From the NCBI RefSeq assembly GCF_963259705.1, contig NC_081852.1, forward strand, positions 62,072,359-62,136,358: a stretch of 64,000 nt of DNA. The letters are read 5' to 3'. The position numbers and the translations under genes were made by a program. Below are positions 12,019-22,977 of this stretch, one piece after another. The notes beneath the pieces were generated by a model. That model ran no database searches and had not been told where the DNA came from. It saw only the letters and a list, made by a program, of their open reading frames with translations. Source of the stretch: Myotis daubentonii. Lineage: Eukaryota; Chordata; Mammalia; Chiroptera; Vespertilionidae. Every line of letters starts with the position of its first letter. The stretch's first letter is position 1.

Positions 12019-12539
12019 ACGGGCAGCATTTCCATGAGTAAATACAGCTTTAGGATGTGTGACTGTCGCGACCGTAATCTTACATGAACTCCTGAGTGCC
12101 TGCGGCACGTTGATGCACCCGGGATCCCGTCGCAGCCACGGCGTAAAGGACCTGAGCCGAGAGCGTCACCGTGTGAAAGGTGGCGGGAAGGGAGAAGGGG
12201 GCTGAAAACCGCATGTGCATCAAGCCCCAGAAATACGGTAACGGGAGTCAGCACCGAAGGAAAGTAGCCCAACATTTAAACACGCAAACCTTAAAAACGA
12301 CATGATAGATGTTTCACAGGCAGCTCTCACCTCAGGTTCACATGTGCCGTTCACGAGGCGTTTGCCAATGTCAGGTTCCATCAGAACCAGTTATCAATAA
12401 CTCATGAATAAACATCGTTGTCATTGTGTGATAACTTAAAGGCCCCTAGCCAGGGACACCCCATTATGGCTCTGGAGGGCCTGCAGTCTCCCTGTGTTAT
12501 TCTGCGGTTAAATCAATTCTGTCCTCTCCCGGGTCCTGG

Positions 12540-12690
12540 GCGCGCGTACCTTCCCGGCTGTGAAACTAGCCCACTAATATTAAAGTGGTAATCAAGATTG
12601 CCTCTAAATATTCATAGCAATAAATGACTCCCTCGTGCCCCATGAACGCCAGGGCTGCGGGCTGCGGCATTTATTTAGTGCCGGAGAGGG
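12540..12690. promoter_or_regulatory. Candidate conserved noncoding element
   Basis: The run 12565-12640 contains 'cccactaatattaaagtgg', 'taatcaagattgcctct' and 'aatattcatagcaataaatg', then 'ggcatttatttagtgccgg'. It is an AT-rich, repeat-free island with homeodomain-like TAAT cores inside GC-rich DNA. That is the look of a deeply conserved enhancer, but conservation cannot be seen from one sequence. Confidence 0.3.
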
Positions 12691-13444
12691 AGCGGGTTAG
12701 TTCAGAGTCCCCCGAACGCAATATTTTAACGTCCTGCTTGAAAAATCAGATCCCTGTGCGTGTCCCGTACCGACGACCGAGATGAATGGCTTTGGCTCTG
12801 AGCTGACCGTTGTCTTTGAAAGGGCAACCTAGAGCGGTGATGGGCGTGAACTTGGCTATCGACCCCGCTTTTTTTTTTAAATGTAAGTTCCCTTTATGGA
12901 CTCACTGCCATCTTATTTCAACTTCATGGTCAGGTTCAGAGTTTCCCAAGTCATTGAAGATGGGCTGTTCTTCAAGGACATAGAAACCCCAAGGTGGTGA
13001 TGCTGTGTATCACTGCATCCATCAGAGAGAAAACCACGTAGCATCCACGGAAGGCCACGGGAGTTGACTGGGGATAGTTTGCACCCGTGATGGGTGAAAG
13101 ATTTAAATTCGAGTTTGGGGGAGCTCCCAGTTACACAGATTAAAGGAGGGCAGCCAACAGGGATCGTTCAGAGAAGGCGCTAGCCCATCAGTCACTTTGG
13201 AAACGTGTTTGTAGGATGTGCTGGCCGAGGGGCCCGGGGGAGGCCTCAGAGAGAGCACAGGGCCCCTGGTGCTCCGAGCATCGGACAACGGCCGGAGCCT
13301 TATTTGCAGACCTGCCCAGGAAAACCCCTGGGGGACCCCGCGCAGACTCCGCTCTGGAAGAAAGGTGCAGGAGAGACACCTCACAGGAAACCAGACCTCG
13401 ACCTTAGACTTCTAGCTTCCAGACCTGGCGGGAATAAACTCCTG

Positions 13445-13760
13445 TTGGTTGAGCTCCCCCGTCGGCGGCATTTGGTGATGGAAGCCCAGCCATCTGAGAA
13501 AGGGCCTTCTAAGAAGATTTTTCAGCTGGCTGGTCGGTACCCTGATGATGATTGTATTGTTGTTTTTTAAAGCTGTACTTACACATTGTATATCGGTCCC
13601 AATTAGAAAAATAGAATTATGACTGCCCAAACATTTCCGGCTTATTGATTAGCATTTCATTGATTGATTCAGCAAAGGCGAGTCTGTAAGCATTCAATAA
13701 AAGACCCAGTTCTACTAGGGTAATCAATATGTCATCGTTAAAAAAAGGATCGCTGTATTT
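13445..13760. promoter_or_regulatory. Candidate conserved noncoding element
   Basis: The sequence is repeat-free, with 'tatcggtcccaattag', 'ggcttattgattagcatttc', 'attgattgattcagcaaagg' and 'gcattcaataaaag'. ATTGAT/TTGATTAG cores resemble PBX/HOX or CUX sites. No ORF or repeat explains the low CpG and AT richness. This is inference only. Confidence 0.3.
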
Positions 13761-14770
13761 AACCAGCACTGGATCGTTATCTCCCATGCAGGAAAATCAA
13801 AAGAAAATGGAATGAATGCGTGCTTTTAAACTAAGAAATCTAAAGCAATTAGTGCTTTTGAATCAAAGTAGCTCCCCATTCTCCTTCTCCATTGACTTCT
13901 CCTGTACCATTCAGATCCTCAACTAAAATATACAGATCAAGATCTTTTTACCTCCCTGGGGGAAATGTATTCTTTTGAAAATGTTGACATTGGAATGTTA
14001 GAACAGCTCCTACAGGGACGTTCTGTGGAATTAGTACAAATGTTAATGTTTAAACTAGTTCACTTCTTTGGGGGAATGAATGGGTACTGCAAATATCTTA
14101 TATTTACTCACAAATACAAGTGTCAGGATTTCTCTTTAAAATAGCCATGTGTGTCAATATCTCAGACAAACAATTTATAATTAAGTTATTTAAACAGACA
14201 TATAAAATACAGATGTACATATATACTCTGGGTACATCTTTACAGAAAAATGATACCTGTTTTTGTCCTAATATTTCATTGTAAATTTAATTAATACCTT
14301 GTCTTTCTAAGATGCAATTAATGAGCATAAATTGCAAACCTTGGAGAAAACATCCTGTGTGTCTCTAATTAAACCCAAGGGTCAGAAGGTACAGGCCAAT
14401 TTAGTTAGAAGTCCCTGTGACAGACTCAAAAGCGAATGGGTGTCTTAGAAACACTTTTGCACACTGTGTTAAAATCCACACAAGTGATGTGTTTAACGTT
14501 GCAGAGGATAGGAATAGAAATAGGGATTTTTAAAGTTCAACAAACACTCAGAAATCCATACAATTCTTATAAGCACCAGACATTGTCAAATATATCAGTT
14601 AAGAAGTGTGGTTTCACCAAATCTCTAAAGTTGTAGTCATTTGCTAGAATGAATTTGTAAAAAACAAAATCTCTTTAAACCAAGAAAATATACATAAGCA
14701 TCGCATGTACATGGGAATTCATCAGTTTAACTCTCAAGCTTAAGAAATCACTTAACAAATAATATCACCC
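13761..14770. other. AT-rich unique intron sequence
   Basis: About 1 kb has unusually low GC for this window, no SINE and few CpGs. Segments such as 'aatttaattaatacc', 'gatgcaattaatgagc' and 'gtctctaattaaaccc' (about 14285-14375) carry clustered TAATTA cores. It may be part of one larger conserved regulatory block with 12540-13760, or simply an old AT-rich repeat too decayed to name. Confidence 0.4.
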
Positions 14771-14776
14771 CCCACC

Positions 14777-14974
14777 CCAACTGGTGTGCCTCAGTGGTTG
14801 AGCATCTACCAGGAGGTCACAGTTTTATTCCCTGTCAGGGCACATGCCAGCTTTGTGGGCTTGATCCCCAGTAGGGGGCATGCAGGAGGCAGCCGATCAA
14901 TGTTTCTCTCTCATCAATGTCTCTATCTCTCTATTTCTCTCCCTTCCTCTCTCTCTGAAATCAGTAAAAACATA
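14777..14974 (+). mobile_element. VES SINE, interrupted in its tail by a HeliBat
   Basis: The head is 'ccaactggtgtgcctcag...ggttgagcat', the body 'gatccccagtagggggc' and the tail 'tgaaatcagtaaaaacata'. The tail resumes at 15371 as 'tttaaaa' after the Helitron. Joining the two sides rebuilds the normal VES tail (aaaaa-ta-tatttaaaa type). A degraded target duplication, 'aaataatatca' (about 14758) and 'aaataataaca' (about 15374), brackets the composite. Confidence 0.88.
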
Positions 14975-15370
14975 TGCTATATAATAAATGCTAATATGCC
15001 AAGTATCTGGTTGTTTGGTCAGCCATTCAACCAATCAAAGTGTAATATGCTAATGATATGCTAAGGCCACTCAACCGCTCACTATGACATGCACTGACCA
15101 CCAGAGGGCAGATGCTCTAACCCATAGGTTAGCTTGTTGCTGGGGTCCGGCCGATCGGGACTGAGTGAGACGGGTCAGGCACACCCTGGAGCCCTCCCGC
15201 GGTCCCTCCCCGGCCCCGATCATGCACCAGTGTGGTCCCTCAGCCTGGCCTGCGCCCTCTCACAATCCTGGACCCCTCAGGGGGGATGTCAGAGAGCCAG
15301 CTTCGGCCTGATCCTGCAGGCCAGGCCGAGGGACCCCACTGGTGCACGAATTCGTACACCAGGCCTCTAG
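14975..15370 (+). mobile_element. HeliBat-type non-autonomous Helitron
   Basis: The 5' end 'tgctatataataaatgctaa' resembles the HeliBat start. The interior has 'gaccaccagagggcagatgc'. The 3' end has a near-palindrome, 'ggtgcacgaattcgtacacc', followed by 'aggcctctag', the CTAG end expected of Helitrons. Insertion is between A (14974) and T (15371) with no duplication. It has no Rep/helicase coding. Confidence 0.88.
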
Positions 15371-15599
15371 TTTAAAATAATAACATCTCCCATCAATGAA
15401 GATTGAAAAGTATCTTCTTAAAGCATATTTTAAAAACAAACCCTTTGGGCATTAATAGCTGAACTAGTCTATTACTCAGGCAGCGGTTGGGCTATGCAAT
15501 CTTCGTCTTTTTGCTGACTCAGAGATACCCGATGACCACCGTAATTTCGGTGAACTTCCTGGGAAGGTGGAAATATTCTCCGCCTGCAATGTAACCACA

Positions 15600-15720
15600 G
15601 GTTGCTGCCATTGAGTCTTGAAATGTGTCTGTTGCGAATGATAAACCGATTTTAAATTTTTACTTGATTTTAATTAATTTAAACTTAAATGCCATCTGTG
15701 GCTAATGGCTACAACATTAA
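15600..15720 (+). repeat. Ancient mammalian interspersed repeat
   Basis: 'cttgaaatgtgtctgttgcg', then 'ttttacttgattttaattaa' and 'ccatctgtggctaatggctac', matches a common old mammalian repeat (attgagcacttgaaatgtggctagtg ... gccacatgtggctagtggctac). I do not assign the family name with confidence. Confidence 0.5.
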
Positions 15721-17500
15721 ACACAGGAAACTACAAGAAGGTGTCAAATGGCCGCCCTAAGAAGAACATGAGTAGCTTCCACCCTCTAGGGTTCCACCCC
15801 GTCTCAGGGCCTAGTTAATGCAGGCAGGCAGGGGTATTTTCTCAAAATTCCGGGGACCTGCAGTTGTGGTTTTTGTTTAAATTTTGTTTCACTGAACTAA
15901 TTATTGTAACGTTGGATATTGGAATTTACAATCTGTTTTCTCTCCTTTTTTCCCTCCCATTTTCTCTTAAAACTTAGCATGTGGTCAGCTAATTCCGTGT
16001 AGCTGAAATGCTGTTATAAACAAGTCTCTTGAACTATGGAGTTTGAGTGCCGTTCAGATGTGTGGAATCTTAGAAAACTACGGATAAACTGACACAGCAA
16101 CGGCAGGCAAAACCGATGCCACCGAAGTAGCAGCACTGGAGAGTGGGTGGCGGGCTGTCTGAACTAGACTGAAACCTCCCCCAGCACTAAGGTGGGGTGA
16201 GGGTCAGGGTGGGGCCGAGGGTCAGGGTGGGGTGAGGGTCAGGGTGGGGCCGAGGGTCAGAGGGTCAGAGGCTGGGCTGAGGGTCAGAGCCTGTGCCCTG
16301 AGCTCCTGCTGCCCTTCAGGTGAGAGCCCGCTGCCCTCCACCCGATCCAGCTCGCCCCCTTGCGCTCTGTAAGCCCCTGGGCAACCTTCCTCTCTGCCTG
16401 GGCTGCGCTGGCCTTTGGCCCTTCGCTAGGCTGGCCGCATCCTCTGTGAACTGACCTGTCCCGCATCTGCCTGGACAGTCGGGCATGCCTCCAGGCTCCC
16501 TCCTGAACGCGGTCTCAGCACACCATCAGAATGCAGACCCAGCGCGTGTGTTTAAAAATAAACCCGAGGAGGTTTCCATTCTCTTAGCGGGGAATGCCCT
16601 GTGGACATGTGAACCCCCAGCATCACCGGGTGCAGGAGGCCGAAGCAGAGCGGATCTGTGTGTGTGTGTTGGGGTGGGGGGCGGGACAGTGGATGTTGTC
16701 TTGGGCAAGGACTTTGAATCGCTGACCTGGCTCAGCAGGAGCGAGTGGGAATATTTGACGCCTGTTTCAGGGAGGGAACCCTGGGTAGAACGCAAGTTAA
16801 GGAACCTGCCACAGGGGCATGTTCTCGGGGCCGGGCAAGAAACTCACTGGGATTTCAAGGCAGAACAGAGAGTACAGATGCCCGCCTCCCCCTGACAGAT
16901 GGGCACACGTGGCCTGGGCGTCCTGGGCCGGAGGAGAGGGGAGGAAGAAGAGGTTGGTAGAGCTGTGTGCCCGGGTCACTCATTCCCTCCGTCGCCGGTA
17001 CTATCTAAGCTTCTGTCACTTGCCTGGCATCTTCATGGACATAATAAACAAGGGGACCCACAGATGACACACTGACGTCCACAAGCAGGAAGGCAGCTCC
17101 TTCTTACAAGGAGGCAAGGACAGGAGCCTGGAAGGGAGAACGCCTGGGGGTGGGGTAGGGGCTGTGATTAGACGGGAGGGGTGGTGGTGGGGGGAAGCAA
17201 GGCTTCTTTGAATGACTGACATTTAGTGGATTCCAGCGGAAGGGGTGGGAGGAGGGCATCCAGGTAGAGGGGGCGGTGTGGGCAAGGACTCAGAGCTGCA
17301 GAGGGGCTCAGTGGGTGGGAGGAGCTGGAGAGGCTGGGGTGGCTGGGAGGAGGTGCGGAGTGCGGGTGTGGAGGGGCGAGGCCAGGCCGGGGGGGGGGGT
17401 TTGGGGGGGTTCTCTGGAGGCCACGTGACCGAGCTGACATCTCACTGTTGGTGTGGTTGGGATGCGAGTGCAGGCGCCTTATATGCAAGGGCGGGCTGAT
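15721..17500. other. Intron 2, mostly unique sequence
   Basis: Apart from the short minisatellite at 16191-16289, the stretch is unique. G-rich homopolymers occur at about 16672 and 17390. I see no gene. Confidence 0.5.
16191..16289 (+). repeat. Short minisatellite, alternating 17/18-bp units
   Basis: Units 'gtggggtgagggtcagg' and 'gtggggccgagggtcagg' alternate for about four copies, followed by decayed 'gagggtcag' copies. The alternation gives a 35-bp higher-order repeat. Confidence 0.85.
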
Positions 17501-17515
17501 CAGGTTGTGTTTTTA

Positions 17516-17679
17516 TTTTATCTTTTTGTTGATTTGATAGAGAGAAACATCAATTTGTTGTTCCCCTGAGTTATGCGTTCAGCGGTTGGTTCTTGCATGT
17601 GCCCTGACCGGGGATTGGGCCTGAAAACTTAGTGCGTTGGGGATGGTGCTCTCACCAATGAGCTACCCGGCGAGTGCGC
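17516..17679 (-). mobile_element. VES-related SINE, older short subfamily
   Basis: On the minus strand the head reads 'gtagctcattggtgagagca', with the B-box region 'caggcccaatccccggtcag' and then a 'catgcaagaaccaacc' segment, which differs from standard VES. It is flanked by ggttgtgttttta (17503-17515) and ggttgtgctttta (17680-17692), a 13-bp duplication with one change. Confidence 0.85.
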
Positions 17680-18208
17680 GGTTGTGCTTTTAAAGGCACC
17701 CCGGGCTCCCGGTGGAGAGTGAGTGGGAAGGGAGCCAAGGCAGGTCTGGGCGGACCCGGGTCGGCAGGGATTTGCAGTCATGCAGGTGAGAGGTGATTGG
17801 GGTCCGAGCTGGAGGGGGGGGACCCGGGACCCGGACAGTGAGCGGTGTGTTTGGATGGGGAAGACGGAGCTGGTGCTCCGGGAGGACCTCTCCTTTTGGA
17901 CCCGAGCATTTGGGGAAAGAAAGGCGCCCTTTGTGGAGAAGGGAAACCGAGGAAGGCGCTGGTTGTGGGAAGGAGTGGAGAGTCAGGAAGGGGAAGGGAG
18001 TGGGAAGGTCAGAACCACAGCCGGTCAGTGCCTTGCACGGTGGTGAGTTTTCCACCCCGATTGTCCTGGGGGCCGGGTCCTTGGAATCGTCTCAGAAGAG
18101 CCTTGTTTCCCCCGCTCCGCTGCCGCTGCCGCTGCCTGGGGAGCAGACTCCGATATTGGCAAGCCAACGAGGGATGTTTTCAGCGGACTCTCCCTGTGTG
18201 TCTTGCAG

Positions 18209-18282
18209 AATCACCCAGAGGCGCTGACTTTTCGAATACAACTGGAGAGCGAGGAGCTGATCGTGAATCTGGAACGAAACGA
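18209..18282 (+). CDS. ADAM12: ADAM12 exon 3 (prodomain)
   Basis: This 74-nt exon encodes 24 full codons plus two bases (GA) of a split Glu. It reads NHPEALTFRIQLE, then SEELIVNLERN. The acceptor is a pyrimidine-rich run ending TTGCAG (AG at 18207-18208) and the donor is GTGAGT at 18283. It lies in the M12B/reprolysin propeptide domain; the LxxNLERN-type strand is typical of ADAM prodomains. Against human ADAM12 as I remember it, about 17 of 25 residues match, with the NHPE start and NLERNE end conserved. The exon starts in phase 0 and ends in phase 2, and exon 4 supplies the third base. ADAM19 and ADAM33 are related, but the residue pattern and the neighbouring exons favour ADAM12. An overlapping longer open frame is coincidental. 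Confidence 0.92.
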
Positions 18283-20550
18283 GTGAGTCGCGCTCATTCT
18301 TGCTTATCGCATGGCAGGGCCGTTAGGCATGGGAGTGGCAGCTACCGCGTGGCTTGTATTGGCGCTTAGAGGAACAGGCTAGGCGTGGCTTCATGGTCCG
18401 CATTTGAATTCGAGGCTGGAAGTAACTTCAAACAGAGCTCCAATGGGAGATAGAAAGCGTGTCGCTCTGCAGGACTGTCTCACTCCGCGGGTCTGGCACG
18501 GAGCCCTGCTTTAAGAGCCTGGTGTCCGAGGGGCAGCACCGGGCATCGCCTGCTCGGCCCGTGCCAGTGTCCGCCGCTGCCGGCTTTGGGCAATTGCTGG
18601 GTGACAGAAGGAGACTGCTTCCGATGGACAGAAGTGCGTCTTTCCTTGAGAAATACCCAGGGTTCAGTTCATCTTTCTGAGTTTGTCTCCAGTGGTGTGT
18701 TTATTTTATCGTTTTAGTTAAAAATAAGATCCCTTTTTAAATAAAATTATGTAAATTTCCAGAAAATGGCATTACAGTGTTCTCCGGAGCACATGGCTAC
18801 GGTGACACATTACATCCGCCTTCCCGTTGAAAGCTGTCGCCTCACGGCATCAGGAGAAGCCGGGATGTTCTTGAAGCCCTTCGCCCTGTGTGGTGTCCCC
18901 AGGGGCGCCTGCCGTCCGGGGGCCCTCGCTGCTCCCTGTGATGGGATCAGAAGAGAGGGCGCTCTCCCGCTGAGCATCTGTACTCACAGCTACAGATCCC
19001 TTCCCACGCCCGGAGCCATCCTCTCTCCCACACGCCTGCTGCCTAGGCCACACCCACCAGTGACTTGCTGGGGTTTCTATTGTTTTGTTTTGTTTTTTTG
19101 CTGAAACGACAGTTTCCCTGCCCTCCTGTTCCTGGCGTGTTTCCAGCTCCCCATTGTGCTTCTGTGAGCAGTAAACAGTGTGTTTTCAGCGTTTTCCTTG
19201 TGACTCCGTCTTAAAATAGAGCTCCGGGCACAGCTCTTGGACAGCCAGGAAGCCGCGCGGGAGCCTGTACGCTGCTTTTGATACGTCTCCCTTAGCTCAG
19301 TAAACACTTGCCGGCTCTCTGTGTCCATGTAAGCGTGTTGTGGGATATTTTGGCTTTTGTACGCTGCTGTTTGTATACAGTTTAAAAATATCTCAGTGGA
19401 CAAAACGAGGTGTTCCCCAGAAGATGGACAGAAAATAAGGCCCCCTTAGTGGTACGTGTCCTTGATGGGGTTTGAGGAGCAGCCAGGGATGTGGGAGGGG
19501 CCTCCATGGACGTGGGAGTGTCTCCGTGGGTGTGGGAGCGTCTCCGTGGGTGTGGGAGTGTCTCCGTGGGTGTGGGAGTGTCTCCGTGGGTGTGGGAGCG
19601 TCTCCGTGGGTGTGGGAGTGTCTCCGTGGGTGTGGGAGCGTCTCCGTGGGTGTGGGAGTGTCTCCATGGGTGTGGGAGTATCTCCGTGGGTGTGGGAGTG
19701 TCTCTGTGTGTGGGGGAGGTTTTTCCGGGGACATAGGAGTGTCTCCGTGGGTGTGGGAGTGTCTCCGTGGGTGTGGGAGTATCTCTCTATTGTCAGGCTG
19801 TTGGACGAACAGGGTAAGTAGCATGAGTGGGACCGATCTGGACCTTTGGGTCATCCCACGACTGCAGGTAGAGGAATGGAAATAGACTTACTAAAACCTT
19901 AACTTCTTTGTTTTTACTACAAAAGGAGTAAATGTCCAGTGCTGTAAGGAAAAGTAAACAGCCCCCCAAAGACGCCCACGACCACACACAGCCCCGGTTA
20001 ACACTGTGGTGGGCGTCCATGTAGACCCTTCCTCAGTAAGGTTTGCTCCGCGAGTCTCCTCCGCCGATTACGTCGTCTGTGTGCCATGGGAGAGCGCACT
20101 CCTCTGAGCTCTGCAACAGGCACGCCTTCTCACATGAGCAGCCCGTGCAGCCCACCTGGCTCTGTGAGTCGGAAAGTGGCTTAACGCCTGGTTGTGGTTC
20201 TCTCTGAAAACGATTTGCCTTTTGTTGAGGCGACAGTCGCATGCACGGTGACTACTTGTCGGTGGCCAGTTTGTATAAAAGGCACTTCCCAAGGTGCCTC
20301 TGTGCCCGCTTCCGGTTCTGCGCCGTCAACAAAATTAACTCTAAAGCAGAAAAGCCGGAAGCACCAAACTCTCCTCTCGCTTTATTTCTCTCCTCCCAAC
20401 CTCACTGTCAACCTACCTGTCGGAGAAACCTGCGGAGGGTGTTAGTGTGTTCCCGTAACAGCCGGAGCTCTACTTCAGTTACACTGCTCATTCCAACTGC
20501 AGAGATCCCATCCTGAGAAATAACGTTTCATCCTTAGAGCATGCCAGTAG
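18283..20550. other. Start of intron 3
   Basis: Apart from the 20-bp minisatellite at 19503-19785, this is unique sequence. An AT-rich patch at 18690-18765 follows the exon by 400 bases. I recognise no other exon or RNA gene. Confidence 0.5.
19503..19785 (+). repeat. Minisatellite, 20-bp unit
   Basis: About 13 to 14 copies of 'tgtgggagtgtctccgtggg' are present. Copies alternate between 'gagtg' and 'gagcg', and the last few carry 'gagta'. One interior stretch (19701-19740, 'tctctgtgtgtgggggaggt' onward) is diverged, after which the array resumes one base out of register. The open frames across it on both strands are a by-product of a unit without stops. Confidence 0.95.
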
Positions 20551-20552
20551 GT

Positions 20553-20770
20553 TTGTTGTTGTTTTAAATATTTTTCTTGATCTCAGAGAGGAAGGGAGAG
20601 GAAGAGAGAGAGAGAGAAACATCAATGATGAGAGAGAATCATTGATCGGCTGCCTTCCCGCACACCACACACTGGGGATCAAGTCTACAACCTGGGCACG
20701 TGTCCTAACCGGGAATCGAACCTCCTGGTTCATAGGTTAACGCTCAACCACTGAGCCACGCCGGCCGGGC
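20553..20770 (-). mobile_element. VES SINE, near full length
   Basis: The minus strand begins 'gcccggccggcgtggctcag' at 20770 and ends in 'tcaagaaaaatatttaaaac'. The body has a few losses near the B-box ('gaggttcgattcccggtta'). Confidence 0.9.
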
Positions 20771-21426
20771 CAGTGCTACTGTTTTAGTAATGTGTCACCC
20801 CCAATACCTCAGCCTAAGAATATTTTGGAAAGAGGTCACACACACGTCTGTTTTCTATGGACCTCACCTTTGAGACAATGAACACCAAAAAAAAAAAAAT
20901 CGACAGTTTTTGAAATAGAGTGAAATGCTCATTTGCTACTAGCTCTTAATGCTGTCAGGCACAGAAGGTAACCAGTTATCTCGTCTCAAATAGAGTTCTT
21001 AATAGCATAGTCCTTTGCAAATGCATCCAATTAGAGAATTTATCCAGATGAAGCTCCAGGCACCCAAAGCTGAGGGTGTGAGAGTCCTTTTGTATTTAAC
21101 AAGCAGCACAGACGAGAGCCTGACCCCTGAGGGGTCTGCGGGCCGGTGGTACCCTGGTGGGTGTCCGCCGGCTGGGAGGCAGTCCCATGTGCAGGGATGC
21201 TCACTGCAGAATGTTCTCCCCAAAAGGACATCAGTAGGAGATTGGTTCCTGTCTTGTGGGTCAGCTATGAAGTAGAGTGCAGCACAGCAAGGAGTGATGG
21301 TGGAGATCTTTATGATTAGAAACAGCGTGTGACACAATAGTTCACGTGGCATCCGGGTCTTGTTTTTTAATTATACGCGGAGCATCTATCTCTGAGTGGT
21401 AAGATTATGGGAGACATTTGCTGTCT

Positions 21427-21501
21427 TTTTTTTTTTTTTTAAATCCTCACGGAGGATATTTTCTCCATTGATTTTTAGAGAGAGTGGAGGGGATGGAGGG
21501 A

Positions 21502-21551
<50 letters not shown>

Positions 21552-21671
21552 TGTGAGAGAGACACGTCGATTGGCTGCCTCCCACACGTGCCCGAACTGG
21601 GCTGGGGATCGATCCCCCAACCCTGAGGTCTGCAGGCTGACACTCTAACCACTGAGCTCACCAGCCAGGGT
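21427..21671 (-). mobile_element. VES-related SINE, 'gaggat' tail subfamily
   Basis: The minus strand ends 'aaaatcaatggagaaaatat' then 'cctccgtgaggattt' and a long A tail. It includes a (CT)n expansion, seen as (GA)n at 21494-21547. Flanks gacatttgct-gtct (from 21413) and gacacttgctttct (from 21672) look like a diverged target duplication. Confidence 0.85.
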
Positions 21672-21979
21672 GACACTTGCTTTCTCGGTTATCTTCACGT
21701 TTCACAACCAGAAAACCCTACTATTGACATTAGGAGAACTTTCTGCACCGAAGGGCCAAAGCTGCTGCGAAAACGGAAAACCCGTTAGAAGCAGAGCGCG
21801 GACGCAGGCCTGGCTCACGAACGGGACCCGCGGGGCCCAGGGCGGCCTCGGCATCTTCCCGAGGCCGCGGAGCTGCCCACTGAGCGGCAGGGCTTCCAGC
21901 ACCCAGAGCTCCGCTTCCATGAGAACCTGCTCAGAATCACCTCTGAAGTAAACGTGGTCTCGGCCCCTGGCAGGGACCT

Positions 21980-22005
21980 CCCCCCCCCCCCCCCCCCCCC
22001 CCCCC
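21980..22005 (+). repeat. Poly-C tract (26 C)
   Basis: This is an uninterrupted run of 26 C, the longest homopolymer of the window outside A/T. It could form an i-motif or, on the other strand, a G-quadruplex. Its length should be treated as uncertain because sequencing often errs there. Confidence 0.9.
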
Positions 22006-22763
22006 GGCTCTGCACGAAGCTGAGCTGGCGGCAGTCGCTGTTCCGGGGACCCAGCTTCTCTGCCTTCCAGCACCTTATCGTGCGCAGAGGCTGTGTGCGC
22101 GGAGCCGTGATGGAGTTTAAAGAGCGCGGGGCTTCCCGGGAGAAGCGTTTGTCTGCGTGGAGCTTCAGGGCCGCTGTGGAACCGCCGTAACTCGCGGTCC
22201 CGGGCCCGGCCGACAGGTGCGCCGTCCGCCGCCTCCTCCTCCGTCAGGATGCTTTATCGATGCCTTATCATCGATGTTTTATCGCCAGGCCGCGGCTCCG
22301 AGGCCGTGTCTCCAGTTGAGGGTGATGAAAGGTGATGGCGACACATCGCACCCCCCCATCCCTCACTGTCACGGAGGGAAGGCAGCTGCCGGGAAGTCTG
22401 ACTCCATCGCCTGGCCCTGACCCGGTGCTCCGCCCGCCAGCAGTGAGACCCGCAGCCTGAGCGGACTCCAGGGCTGGACGGCTGGCAGGGTCCCACGGCT
22501 GGGGGCGCTGTGCCTCCTCCTGCATCTCGCGGGAGCTCTGTGACCCCCGTGTCCGTGTTTGTAATGTTGGGCTGGAGTCCAGGCTCCGCCCGTCCCTTTG
22601 AGGGCTGCTCTCATGTTAGTGGCAACAGCAAATCCAAGCCACTGTTTCAGCAACAAGCGGGCTCAGACCAGGACCCACGGCCCACAGAGAGCTAGATGCC
22701 GGCCGCACCTGCTCAGGCACCCAGAAAAGTAGGAAGAGGACACGGTTCTAGGATTGGTATGAG

Positions 22764-22977
22764 CCCAGCTGGCGTGGCTCAGTGGTTGAGCGTAGACCTA
22801 TGAACCAGGAGGTCATGGTTTGATTCCAGGTCGGGGCACGTGCCCAGGTTGTGGGCTTGATCCCCAGTGTGGGGCGTGCAGGAGGCAGCCAATCCATGAT
22901 TCTCTCATCATTGATGCTTCTTCTCTCTCTCTCCCTCTTCCTTCCTCTCTAAAATCAATAAAAGTCTATTTTAAAAA
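22764..22977 (+). mobile_element. VES SINE, full length
   Basis: The copy runs from 'cccagctggcgtggctcag' to 'tctaaaatcaataaaagtc' plus an A-rich tail, with 'gatccccagtgtggggcg' in the body. Confidence 0.92.

Noticed and set aside
19503..19785. CRISPR-like repeat array
   Set aside because: The repeats are contiguous with no spacers, and the genome is mammalian. It is a minisatellite.
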